A stretch of DNA of 64,000 bases. It comes from Lautropia sp. GTDB taxonomy: Bacteria; Pseudomonadota; Gammaproteobacteria; Burkholderiales; Burkholderiaceae_E. The notes below the pieces were generated by a model, which saw only the letters and a program-made list of their open reading frames with translations, was not told where the DNA came from and ran no database searches. Positions 1 through 8,051 of the stretch are shown here, in pieces (within the stretch, counting starts at the first letter, position 1; every line of letters begins with the position of its first letter). The stretch lies in assembly GCA_030532895.1 (NCBI GenBank), contig JAUNKF010000003.1:150541-214540 (forward strand). Direction: 5' to 3'. A program made the translations under genes and the position numbers.

Positions 1-1240
1 GGATCTCACCAACCATGATGATGTCCGGATCCTGACGGAGGAAGGATTTCAGTGCTGCTGAAAACGTCAGGCCCGCCTTGTCGTTGACGTTCACCTGATT
101 GATGCCGGGCAGATTGATTTCCGCCGGATCTTCAGCAGTAGCGATATTAACGCCAGGTTGGTTCAGAATATTCAAACATGTGTAAAGTGAGACAGTTTTG
201 CCCGAACCGGTGGGGCCTGTTACCAACACCATACCGTAGGGACGCTGCACGGCGTTCAGCAATGCCTCTTTCTGATCCGGATCATAGCCCAGCGCATCGA
301 TGCCCAGTTTGGCCGAGGACGGATCGAGAATACGCATCACGATCTTCTCGCCAAATAGCGTCGGCAGTGTGGAAACCCGGAAATCGATGGCGCGGTTGTT
401 GGAAATGACCAGTTTCATCCGGCCATCCTGCGGCACCCGTTTTTCTGAAATATCAAGTCTGGAAATGACTTTTATTCGTGAGGCGAGCTTGTCCTTGATC
501 ACCAACGGTGGTTGGGTCACTTCACGCAATTCGCCATCCACCCGGAAGCGGATGCGATAGAACTTTTCATAAGGCTCGAAATGGATGTCCGAGGCGCCGC
601 CCTGAATGGCGTCCATCAGCACTTTTTGCAAAAAGCGCACGATCGGGGCGTCGTCCACATCGGCATTGTCTTCAAGCGCGACGGCGCCTTCCGGAATGGC
701 GCTTTCCTCTTCCAGCGTCTCGCCGATCAGCTCGGCCAGCTTGTCGGCCGTGCTTTGATCCATGTTCTGGATCAGCTTCATCAGCTTGTGGTGTTCGACC
801 ACGATCGGGTCGATCATGGCCTGCTGCTGGAACTTGACGCGCTCGATGGCCTGATGATCGGTGGGATCCGACAGCAGCACCGAGAGCCGGTTGCCGCGTT
901 TGAGCAGCGGCACGATCCGCGTCTCGGCCAGCAGCTTGCGGTCGATCTGATCGAGCGGCAGGATGCTGAAGTCGAGCGTGGCCAGATCCATCATCGGCGT
1001 GCCGAAGGTGTCGGCCAGGAAGCGGGCTAGCTTCTGGGGGGCGATCAGCTTGCTGTTGATCACCAGCTCATCGAGCAGATGGCCGCCTTCGGTGGCGCGA
1101 GCCTTCGCATGCAGCTCCTGTGCCTGCGCCTGCGTCAGCATCTGGTGCTGGATCAATACCCTGGCCAGACCGGGGAGCACGGATGCTTCACCCTTGTCGG
1201 TGCGGTCGGGTTTTTGAGGGGGCGGGTTGAGAGCGGACAC
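1..1240 (-). CDS. pilB: Type IV pilus assembly ATPase PilB (3' end outside window)
   Basis: Partial gene that runs off the left edge. It encodes the hexameric cytoplasmic ATPase that powers type IV pilus extension. The visible N-terminal 410 or so residues show the T2SSE_N (MshEN) region (PLLKRGNRLSVLLSDPTD), the core beginning at ASDIHFEPYE, the Walker A motif GPTGSGKTVSLY, and near the edge the segment SFLRQDPDIIMVGEI that contains the Walker B region. The reading frame starts at a GTG (1240); a second in-frame GTG lies at 1249 and neither has a strong ribosome site, so the start is uncertain. No pilC or pilD is visible here; they would lie to the left. Similarity to GspE is expected, but the sequence fits PilB better. 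Confidence 0.9.
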   Translation of the reverse strand, partial: MSALNPPPQKPDRTDKGEASVLPGLARVLIQHQMLTQAQAQELHAKARATEGGHLLDELVINSKLIAPQKLARFLADTFGTPMMDLATLDFSILPLDQIDRKLLAETRIVPLLKRGNRLSVLLSDPTDHQAIERVKFQQQAMIDPIVVEHHKLMKLIQNMDQSTADKLAELIGETLEEESAIPEGAVALEDNADVDDAPIVRFLQKVLMDAIQGGASDIHFEPYEKFYRIRFRVDGELREVTQPPLVIKDKLASRIKVISRLDISEKRVPQDGRMKLVISNNRAIDFRVSTLPTLFGEKIVMRILDPSSAKLGIDALGYDPDQKEALLNAVQRPYGMVLVTGPTGSGKTVSLYTCLNILNQPGVNIATAEDPAEINLPGINQVNVNDKAGLTFSAALKSFLRQDPDIIMVGEI

Positions 1241-1511
1241 GGAACTCACGGCCTTTGAGGAAACGGAGGGAAGGTGTTTCCGACAGTGTGCCGTGTGCCG
1301 TAGGGCGCCGCGCGGGGCGCTGGCCAGACGGCCAGTGTTCGTTTACGAACGGCGCCCGATGTTTGTTTGGGTCGATATGGTGCGGCCGTTGGCGTGGGAC
1401 GAGTTGCCTGATCGGCATCTGCTGGCCGGCCCCTGCTGGCTGGGCGCACGCAGCCGAAGGCGGTGGGGCGGCAAGCCCCTGCCTGTGGCAGGGGCGCGTG
1501 GGGATGGGGGG
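1241..1511. other. Intergenic region between yfeX and pilB
   Basis: About 270 bases with no credible gene. It contains the perfect hairpin listed separately just downstream of the peroxidase gene, and presumably the pilB promoter, but I see no clear -35/-10 pair. Confidence 0.5.
1475..1495 (-). terminator. Hairpin after yfeX-like gene
   Basis: Perfect 9-bp stem GCCCCTGCC / GGCAGGGGC with a 3-base loop, 17 bases beyond the peroxidase stop codon. It lacks a clear U tract on the minus strand, so it may be a weak terminator or an mRNA 3'-end stabiliser. Confidence 0.45.
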
Positions 1512-2468
1512 TTACTCGGCGTCGAGCAGTTCGTCCAGCAGCGAGGCAGCCGGAATGAAGAAGAGCGTGCCGGTGACGGCCCGGCTGAAGTCCAGCAGTC
1601 GGTCATAGTTGCCGGGCGGGTGGCCGATGAACATGTTCGACAGCATCCGCTCGGGAATGGCCGGGTTGCGGGCATAGCCGATGAAGAAGGTGCCGTATTC
1701 GTTCTTCGACGGGCTGCCGAAGGGCAGGTTGGCCCGCAGAATGGCCAGCTCGTTGCCGTCTTCGTCCTCGATCACGTTGAGCGTGATGTGGGCGTTGGCC
1801 GGCTTCACGTCGTCAGGCATCTCCTTGTCATCGTACTTGGTGCGGCCGATGACCTTTTCCTGCTCGCTGACCGGCAGCGCGTTCCAGGCGCTCATGTCGT
1901 GCAGGTATTTCTGCACGATCACATAACTGCCGCCGGCAAAGTGCGGGTCTTCGTCGCCCACGATCGTGGCCTCGAATGCCTCCTGACCCTCCGGGTTCTC
2001 GGTGCCATCGACGAAACCCACCATCGAGCGGGCATCGAAGTAGCGAAAACCATGCACTTCGTCCACGGCCACGGCGCTGTCGCCCAGCGCCTGACTGATC
2101 TGCATGGCCAGTTCGAAACAGACATCGATTCGGGTGGCACGGATATGGAAAAGCAGGTCACCCGGTGTGGAAGGGGCCTCGTGCTTGTCGCCCTTCATGG
2201 CCTTGAAGGGATGCAGATGGGCTGGCCGAGGCTGCTCGGGAAAGAGCCTGTCCCAGGCGTCTGAGCCGATGCCGATCACGCAGCTCAGGTCGGCGTCCTT
2301 GACGCGCAGGTTCAGACTGCGCAGCAGCGCCGGGATCTCGCCCAGGGCGGCACAGACCGCCTCGGGGGCATCGTGGTCGTTGGCGATGTTCATCACGATG
2401 AACATGGCGGCGCGGCCTGCGCCTTGTACGACGGGTTGCGGGGTGGCTTGAAGGGAGGATTCGCTCAT
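1512..2468 (-). CDS. yfeX: Dyp-type haem peroxidase, YfeX family
   Basis: 318-residue dye-decolorizing peroxidase, a cytoplasmic haem enzyme that uses peroxide to oxidise porphyrinogens or other aromatic donors. The family signature GFVDGTENPEG (about residues 144-154) carries the distal Asp of the GxxDG motif, and FIGYARNPAIPERML lies in the C-terminal ferredoxin-like domain. There is no signal peptide, which separates it from the Tat-exported EfeB type. Length is close to the usual 300. The IS3-type remnant abuts its 5' end (its frame closes inside this gene's start), so the native promoter may have been displaced. Family assignment is firm; the physiological substrate is not known from sequence. 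Confidence 0.9.
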   Translation of the reverse strand: MSESSLQATPQPVVQGAGRAAMFIVMNIANDHDAPEAVCAALGEIPALLRSLNLRVKDADLSCVIGIGSDAWDRLFPEQPRPAHLHPFKAMKGDKHEAPSTPGDLLFHIRATRIDVCFELAMQISQALGDSAVAVDEVHGFRYFDARSMVGFVDGTENPEGQEAFEATIVGDEDPHFAGGSYVIVQKYLHDMSAWNALPVSEQEKVIGRTKYDDKEMPDDVKPANAHITLNVIEDEDGNELAILRANLPFGSPSKNEYGTFFIGYARNPAIPERMLSNMFIGHPPGNYDRLLDFSRAVTGTLFFIPAASLLDELLDAE

Positions 2469-2962
2469 GAGGCAAAAGACCGTGAAAAGGATGTCAATCC
2501 CTTGATTGTAGTGAAGCCGAGCCAGGGGCTGGCCGAGTGGCTGATCGGGCCACCGTACTGGACGGGTGCCGACCTCGTGTCGGAGTTGGGTGCGGTTGCG
2601 TCTGTTTCGCGCAACAGCCGCGACAGGCTGGACTCGCTACCTGGATATACCCCTTCTTCTGCCAGTATTGGCACGATGCGCGCCGCTGGCAGATGGGCAA
2701 ATCTTGGTTCATTGGCTACCTGAAGCAGCCGTTGACGCTCTTCGGTCGTCAGGGCATGGGCTGGCCTGGGGCGGACAGCCTTAGGGCGCTTGTCGCCGGT
2801 GATCAACCTGTCGCTGGATTGCCAACGCTGCAAGGAACGGATATTGATACCAGCCTCCTCGCAAGCCAGCTTCAGCCGTGCGCCTGTCTGGTGAGCATCA
2901 GCGACGTTCCGAGCCAGAACCTGATGATCTTCGAGACGGAGTATGCTGCCTTCCTCGTCATC
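2465..2962 (-). pseudogene. IS3-family transposase remnant (N-terminal part only)
   Basis: The open frame begins after a stop at 2963-2965 and reads a helix-turn-helix region typical of IS3-family OrfB N-termini: GARLKLACEEAGINIRSLQR, then the linker and AARIVPILAEEGVYPGSES, followed by LSRLLRE. Similarity stops near 2570; the last 35 or so residues look unrelated, and the whole DDE catalytic domain is absent. It is therefore a 3'-deleted insertion sequence remnant wedged between the TonB receptor gene and the peroxidase gene. It marks the left border of the atypical island. No intact partner copy is visible in this window. Confidence 0.75.
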
Positions 2963-3003
2963 TCACCCCTCCATGGTGGATCCTATCGGGGCGACAATCA
3001 CTC

Positions 3004-3033
3004 TGACACCGGGGGAATCCGGTGCCAGTGTCA
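3004..3033. repeat. Inverted repeat next to IS remnant / TonB receptor end
   Basis: TGACACCGG and CCGGTG-cca-GTGTCA form a nested dyad of 30 bases, about 50 bases beyond the receptor stop codon. It could be the surviving terminal inverted repeat of the IS3 remnant or a factor-independent hairpin for the receptor gene. There is no T tract on either side, which favours the IS-end reading. Confidence 0.4.
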
Positions 3034-3080
3034 AGGGGGGCACCGGAGGCTTATGAGCTTTGAGCCGACTGGCACAGATG

Positions 3081-5306
3081 TTAGAAGTAAATCTTGACGC
3101 CTGTGCCAAGAGTGCGCGATAAGCCAGGAATTCCAGCAAAGACATTTTGACCAGAGGGGCTCCTGCCGTTCAGGAAGCTGGATGTGACGTATTCTTTGTT
3201 AAAGAGGTTTTCGACAAACATGTAAATCTGAAAACGACCCGTTTGCCAGCCGGCGCGCAGATTCGTCAAGTCATATCCTGCCAGGCGGCGGGAGTTGGCG
3301 GGATCGATTTCCCGGGAGTCTGTATACTGGTACTCGATACGGCCAAAGGCTGATCCACTGATTGTGGCGAGCATAAACGGATGTCTGTACTCTGCAAAGA
3401 TTCCTGCCGTAAATTCTGGTGCATATGGGACATCGTTGCCAATAAGGCTGGTATTTTGACCGCCGACCACTTTGGCATGCAATATTGAGAGGTTTGCTCC
3501 GAGGGAAAGATTTTTGGTGGCGTGCGCCTTGAATTCCAGTTCTGTGCCATAGGTTCGTGTGTCAGCATTCTGCGCACTCACGAGGCCAATGGAAGGGTTG
3601 TACGTGAAAAGTTGTTCGTTTTTATTGTTGTTGAGAAAGGCGGACACAGAGTACCTTATCCGATGATTGAGTAGTGTGCCGCGCAAGCCGGCCTCGTATG
3701 ACCAGGTTGTGGCGCTCTTGTAGGGGGGTTGAGAAACTCCGGATGAAGCAGACTGGTTGTAATGGAGATATCCGCCGGTTTTCTTCCCTCGGGAAATCGT
3801 GATAAAGGCTGTCGCTTCTGAGGTGACGTCATAAGTCAAACCCGTGCGTCCGGTAAGAAACGAATAGTTCAGACTCCCGCTCTCGTCAAAATGACTGTTA
3901 GCGCCGTTACGGCCGAGAAACAGTCCGTTGAATTTCTGACTCTCATATGTGCCGCGCAGTCCGGCTATATAGCGCAATTTTTCGGTGGCCGGAAGGGTGA
4001 TGTCACCAAAAACACCGAGGTCCATTGTTTTTATCTTTCCCGTATAGGAGCCGTTGGCGATCCGGAGGCTCGTGACATCAGTGGTGCTATCGAGGTTCGA
4101 GTAGAGGGCGCTTAGACCGGAAACCCAGCGCATGCCTTCTGCGGTTCCTCCGGAAAGACGAAATTCATGAGTGAGTTGCGTGTGCTTTTCGTTGATTTTT
4201 CGGGAGTTTACTCCAGGAGGCTGGGATAGGTAGGGTGAATTTCCGGTTTGGGCGCTGCCAAGGAAGCCGTCGATCAAGTCGGCTGTCATTCCAATGTCGT
4301 AATGCTGATATCCGGTGATCGACGTAAGTTGGGCGTGGTTCAGGAGTCGTTCGACCTTCAGGCCAACAGTTTCGTTTTCAATGGTTGAAGTCGGAACGGG
4401 GTTGAGTGAAGTACGTGGGAAGTATGGGTCATCCAGCAATAGACCTGTTGTCGGGCGTAAGTGGTCATGCCGGTAACTCCCAAACAGTGTAATTTTGGTG
4501 TCTTTGTCGGGTTCGATGAGAGCTTTACCTGAAAAAGTGCCAAGTGATTCCTCGCGAACAACGCGATCGCGCCCAATAGCCTGCCCATGTGAATCAAAGA
4601 GATAATTTCTCAAGTCTCCGCCATGGTCGTGGATTTTTGCGGAGATACGAGCATGTATTTTGTCTGTAATCGATCCGGAAAGCATTGCGTTATATTCACG
4701 TCTTTGATTGGAGCTTAGCTCAGTGCCGACCTCGCTGGTTGGTGTGCGGGTTGGAACGTTCGTCTTGATGTTGACGACCCCCGCTTGTGCATTCAGGCCG
4801 AATAACACCCCCTGAGGGCCGCGTAGAACCTCGACTTGCGACACGTCCAAAAATCGCTGGTCAAATATGCGAGTTGGGACAGGGAGGTCATCGATGTAAT
4901 AGATGACGGATGGGGAAATCAGTGCTGAAGACGAGCCAATGCCTCGGATATTAAGCAGGTTGGCGAATGGAATGCCGCTGTCGGAAAAGTTGAAATTTGG
5001 TACCCATCGAGCTAGTTCTTGAGTTTTCTGAATTCGCTTGTTTTCCAGGTCCATGTCCGTTTTTACGGTCACCGATAAGGGTGTCTTCTGTATGTCTTCT
5101 TTGATCTTGCGTGCTGTTACCGTAACCGGAGGAAGGACTGAGGCATCGCTTTCGTGAGGTGATCCCAATTTTTCTATCGCGAGTGGGTTTTTCTGATCGA
5201 TGCTGTCCTGTGAGTAGGCCTGTCCAAAAGAGACGGATAGGAGGAGTGAAAAAACCGGAGGTTTAAGGCGGAGCCTTTTCACGGTCTCTATTGAAAACGA
5301 TGACAT
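3081..5306 (-). CDS. TonB-dependent outer-membrane receptor, FyuA/siderophore type
   Basis: 741 residues. A signal peptide (about 1-33, ending SFGQAYS) is followed by a plug domain with PPVTVTARKIKEDIQKTPLS, the conserved LNIRGIGSSSALISPSVIYY and VEVLRGPQGVLFGLNAQAG, then a 22-strand barrel ending in the canonical aromatic residue (GVKIYF). It would import a metal chelate through the outer membrane with TonB-ExbBD energy. The plug resembles FyuA-like receptors, and its neighbours are a PchR/YbtA-like regulator and an FptX-like permease, which supports a metallophore ligand. The gene is visibly richer in A+T than flanking housekeeping genes, suggesting transfer. A Fur-like half-site lies upstream (5358-5374). 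The ligand is unknown. Confidence 0.88.
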   Translation of the reverse strand: MSSFSIETVKRLRLKPPVFSLLLSVSFGQAYSQDSIDQKNPLAIEKLGSPHESDASVLPPVTVTARKIKEDIQKTPLSVTVKTDMDLENKRIQKTQELARWVPNFNFSDSGIPFANLLNIRGIGSSSALISPSVIYYIDDLPVPTRIFDQRFLDVSQVEVLRGPQGVLFGLNAQAGVVNIKTNVPTRTPTSEVGTELSSNQRREYNAMLSGSITDKIHARISAKIHDHGGDLRNYLFDSHGQAIGRDRVVREESLGTFSGKALIEPDKDTKITLFGSYRHDHLRPTTGLLLDDPYFPRTSLNPVPTSTIENETVGLKVERLLNHAQLTSITGYQHYDIGMTADLIDGFLGSAQTGNSPYLSQPPGVNSRKINEKHTQLTHEFRLSGGTAEGMRWVSGLSALYSNLDSTTDVTSLRIANGSYTGKIKTMDLGVFGDITLPATEKLRYIAGLRGTYESQKFNGLFLGRNGANSHFDESGSLNYSFLTGRTGLTYDVTSEATAFITISRGKKTGGYLHYNQSASSGVSQPPYKSATTWSYEAGLRGTLLNHRIRYSVSAFLNNNKNEQLFTYNPSIGLVSAQNADTRTYGTELEFKAHATKNLSLGANLSILHAKVVGGQNTSLIGNDVPYAPEFTAGIFAEYRHPFMLATISGSAFGRIEYQYTDSREIDPANSRRLAGYDLTNLRAGWQTGRFQIYMFVENLFNKEYVTSSFLNGRSPSGQNVFAGIPGLSRTLGTGVKIYF

Positions 5307-5357
5307 GGCGAATCCAGGTCTCTATCAAACGAGTCAAGGGGGCGCACGGGAATCAGC

Positions 5358-5374
5358 AACCATGCGTATCATTT
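5358..5374 (-). promoter_or_regulatory. Possible Fur-like half site upstream of TonB receptor
   Basis: Minus strand AAATGATACGCATGGTT begins like a Fur box (AATGATA followed by GCAT), 52 bases upstream of the receptor start. Only one arm matches well, so this is a weak call that rests mainly on context. Confidence 0.25.
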
Positions 5375-5660
5375 GTGACAGACAAAGCCTTTGCTGTGGT
5401 CATTGTTCCACCAGATCATGAAAGCAATCAGTTTCTCCGCATTCTGACGGCTAGACATGGCGATTTCCCTTGTCTTCAATCCGGTTGCGTGATGCTGAAA
5501 AAATGGCGGTCTGTACGGTTTGATTATCGCCATAGATGATAGGATCTCTGGATTGATTTCATATGCAAGACGGAGGAATTTCTATGCAAACCCTTCAGGG
5601 TTCATATCTTTGTGTGGACTTTGGGTGTTCAAGGCATGATGCCGGCGCTGGCATTGAACT

Positions 5661-5796
5661 TAGCAGGCTGTTGAAATGCCTCGCCACTCATCACACGATC
5701 ACGGCATGCGCGCTGTCAGTCATTGATTTCACGACATGACTTGACGAGCAACATCACGATCAGTGGTTGAGCAGGCGGTATTTCAATAGCCTGCTA
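5661..5796. mobile_element. MITE-like element with 20-bp terminal inverted repeats
   Basis: The left end TAGCAGGCTGTTGAAATGCC (5661-5680) and the reverse complement of the right end (5777-5796) match at 18 of 20 positions. The 96-base core has no open frame. Both ends start with TA, which may be the duplicated target. The end sequence resembles GGCTGTTGAAA-type termini seen on several transposon families. Short size, strong terminal repeats and lack of coding sequence fit a non-autonomous element. Confidence 0.6.
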
Positions 5797-5852
5797 GTGA
5801 TGGCGTGAGACGGAGGAGGCCATAGGGAGAGCAGCTACCATCACTGGTGAGA

Positions 5853-6830
5853 CTACTGCTGCTTATTGCCGAAGATGGACTTCGGCGAGCGGCCGAAGTA
5901 GCGTGTGAATGCGACCGAGAAGTTGTTGGGATATTTGTAGCCGACTTGCCATGCGGCCTGCGCCACCTGTTTGCCGGCTTCAAGCAGCGTGTACGCCTTT
6001 CGCATGCGCAGATCAAGGAGTACGCCCATTGGCGTGTTGTTGTAGAGGTAGTGGAAACCCTTCTTCAGCTTGTGCGCGTTCATGCCGACAGCCGTAGCCA
6101 AGTATTCAACCGTCAGCGCCTGGTGCAACTGGTTGGTCAGAATGTCGCGAGCACGCTCAATGCGCTCAATGTCATCAGTGGTCAGCGGGGTGCTCCCTGT
6201 CGGTTTGGCAGGGGCAAGCAGATTGAATTGTTCAGCCAGCAGGCTGAGCGCGTGGATATGCAGATCCAGGCGATGGTGGCAGTTTGGTTGCGCCATGATG
6301 CAAGGCTGCATGTAGCGTGTCAGCGCGGCGGCGTGCGCCATCGTCGCGCTGCTGCTGGTGTGGAACGACAAGCAATGCAGACCGGTGCCGCTCAGAATCT
6401 GAACCGCACGTTCCGGTCCCACATACTTGTTCAGCGCAGTCTCATTGACCACTAGGCGCAGTTGCGAGACGGGATCGTCTGCTTCGTAGTGCCTTGCCCC
6501 ATGAATGGCTTGGAACGCTGTGATGGTGGTGTGGCCTGCCTTGAAAAGCAGGCTGGAAGTGTCGTCTCCTCGGTAACCAGACTTCCCGTGCAGGCCGATC
6601 GTGACCACCATCACGCGCCCGGCGTGGGGCCCATTGCTTTCTTCGACCAGTGGTCGAGTGGGATGGTAGTGCAGGCGGCCCAGCAAGAATCCTTGTTCCA
6701 GCTCCATGCACTCGGTATAGCAATTGCCAAGATCGTCGGGCAATTGCAGACGCACTCGACCGTCGTCGAGGGCGCAGCATAACCGAGGCTGATCCGTCGT
6801 CAGACGGCAGCAGCATTTGCGTGTGCTCAT
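5853..6830 (-). CDS. AraC-family regulator, PchR/YbtA-like
   Basis: 325 residues from the ATG at 6830, chosen because GGGAGG sits just before it; an upstream in-frame start at 6866 lacks a site. The C-terminal about 100 residues form the two helix-turn-helix AraC domain (LTVEYLATAVGMNAHKLKKG ... AQAAWQVGYKYPNNFSVAFT ... RYFGRSP). The N-terminal part has the sensor layout of PchR/YbtA proteins, which bind ferric metallophores and activate receptor and transport genes. Cysteines cluster at the start (KCCCR). It lies between the receptor gene (same strand) and the divergent methyltransferase operon, the expected position for a local activator. The effector is inferred, not shown. Confidence 0.85.
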   Translation of the reverse strand: MSTRKCCCRLTTDQPRLCCALDDGRVRLQLPDDLGNCYTECMELEQGFLLGRLHYHPTRPLVEESNGPHAGRVMVVTIGLHGKSGYRGDDTSSLLFKAGHTTITAFQAIHGARHYEADDPVSQLRLVVNETALNKYVGPERAVQILSGTGLHCLSFHTSSSATMAHAAALTRYMQPCIMAQPNCHHRLDLHIHALSLLAEQFNLLAPAKPTGSTPLTTDDIERIERARDILTNQLHQALTVEYLATAVGMNAHKLKKGFHYLYNNTPMGVLLDLRMRKAYTLLEAGKQVAQAAWQVGYKYPNNFSVAFTRYFGRSPKSIFGNKQQ

Positions 6831-6974
6831 CGTTCCTCCCGTGTCAAGCGTTCTGCATACGAACAACTCCGTCTCGCATATTAATTAATAAAAATTCTTC
6901 TCATTAAGTATATATCATCAATTCTAGGTTTGAGAATTTGTTATGTCCAAGTCATGGTTATCGAAGGAGAAGAC
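6831..6974. promoter_or_regulatory. AT-rich divergent promoter region of araC and the biosynthetic operon
   Basis: 144 bases between the regulator and the methyltransferase gene, strikingly AT-rich at 6880-6925 (runs of A/T including TTAATTAATA and TATATATCA). It must hold both promoters; a Fur-like box is listed separately. Individual -10/-35 elements cannot be assigned safely. Confidence 0.5.
6887..6905. promoter_or_regulatory. Putative Fur box
   Basis: AATAAAAATTCTTCTCATT agrees with the 19-base Fur consensus (AATGATAAT-N-ATTATCATT) at about 14 of 18 scored positions. It sits in the divergent promoter between the AraC gene and the methyltransferase operon, where iron control would be expected. 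Found by eye; not tested against a background model. Confidence 0.4.
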
Positions 6975-8051
6975 GTGGTGTGTCAATCGTTGAAAGCGGT
7001 CGCTTCACCTGCGCATCTGACCGAGCCGCATGCGCTGCAATCTTGCTGGGATCTTCAGTTGTCCGGGGTGGGAGCAGATGCCTTGCGGGTGGCTTTGGAG
7101 TGTGACCTGTTCGCTCACCTGGGGCAGTTCGTCAGCGCGGACAAGATTGCTGAAGAGCTGGTCTTGGATCACGCCAACACAGGCTATTTGCTGGAGATCC
7201 TGTGGAGCATGAATCTGTTGGAGTGCGAGGGCGGCGCTCAGCGATGTTACCGCAATCTACCCGTCGCTGCCCACTACCTTAGCACCGATTCCGATCATTA
7301 CTGCGGGGATGCACTCTTGTTCCGTCATCACATCCTGCGGCAGTTCGGTATGCAGTTGGAGGGTCTGGTACGGAAGGGAAGCGGCATGACGTCTGGCCCG
7401 GATGCAGACACCATTCAGCAAGGATGGGCAATGGCTGCGCGCTCGCAGATTGAGCAGGAACAGCGCGCCGTCACGGCGGAAGTGGCGTGCAAGCTGTTCA
7501 CCGAGCTACCGGAGTTTCCGCACGCGAAGCGGCTGCTGGATCTGGGTGGTGGCCCTGGTCTGGTTGCTATCGCCCTGGCGCAGTCGCAGCCGGCGTTGAC
7601 AGGGACTGTCTTCGAATACGACGCAGTAGCGGCGACTGCCGCCGAGCGTATTGCTGAGGCCGGGTTGTCGCATCGCTTGCAGGCGGTCGGCGGCGACTTG
7701 AACAAGGATGATTTTGGCGCCGACTACGACCTGATCTGGTGTTCGTCTGTTCTGCATTTCGTGCAGGACATTCCGGCGGTGCTCGATCGGTTGTATCAGG
7801 CCATGAGGCCAGGAGGTGTTTTGGTGTGTTGTCACGCGGAAGTGCATGCGACAGCGCCGCAGGCCAGGCGCATCTTGCAATATTACCTGAGCCTGCGGAT
7901 GCAGGGCAGACATGTTCTGCCTGAAGGGGAGCTGGCGCACAGTCTGTCGCGTGCCGGATTTGTCGATGTTAAGCAGTGGGATGACGTGCGCTTTCCTGTT
8001 ACCCCGGTTACTGCATTGGTCGCACATAAAGCGCGTGGAGAGTCACGATGA
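6975..8051 (+). CDS. SAM-dependent methyltransferase (O-methyltransferase family 2-like)
   Basis: About 358 residues. I place the start at the GTG at 6975, because GAAGGAGA lies 5 bases upstream; an ATG at 6954 and a TTG at 6930 are alternatives without a site. An N-terminal winged-helix dimerisation domain (HALQSCWDLQLSGVGADALR) precedes a class I Rossmann domain with the SAM motif LLDLGGGPGLVAIAL, the acidic residue in TVFEYDA, and DLIWCSSVLHFVQDIP (motif IV area). Such enzymes methylate hydroxyl or amine groups on small aromatic or polyketide-like molecules. It is the first gene of the plus-strand operon and overlaps the next gene by 4 bases (ATGA). Substrate unknown. Confidence 0.82.
   Translation: MVCQSLKAVASPAHLTEPHALQSCWDLQLSGVGADALRVALECDLFAHLGQFVSADKIAEELVLDHANTGYLLEILWSMNLLECEGGAQRCYRNLPVAAHYLSTDSDHYCGDALLFRHHILRQFGMQLEGLVRKGSGMTSGPDADTIQQGWAMAARSQIEQEQRAVTAEVACKLFTELPEFPHAKRLLDLGGGPGLVAIALAQSQPALTGTVFEYDAVAATAAERIAEAGLSHRLQAVGGDLNKDDFGADYDLIWCSSVLHFVQDIPAVLDRLYQAMRPGGVLVCCHAEVHATAPQARRILQYYLSLRMQGRHVLPEGELAHSLSRAGFVDVKQWDDVRFPVTPVTALVAHKARGESR

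Larger units (their letters stand above)
5307..5852. other. Non-coding region between receptor and araC genes
   Basis: About 545 AT-richer bases. I find no convincing gene. It holds the receptor's promoter region with a Fur-like half-site (5358-5374) and a 136-bp MITE-like element (5661-5796), both listed separately. Confidence 0.6.

Noticed and set aside
1227..2264. 345-codon plus-strand frame over the peroxidase gene
   Set aside because: The minus-strand YfeX family signature is unmistakable; the plus frame has no domain.
5291..5539. 82-codon plus-strand frame upstream of the receptor gene
   Set aside because: No ribosome site, no homology recognised, and it overlaps the receptor promoter region.
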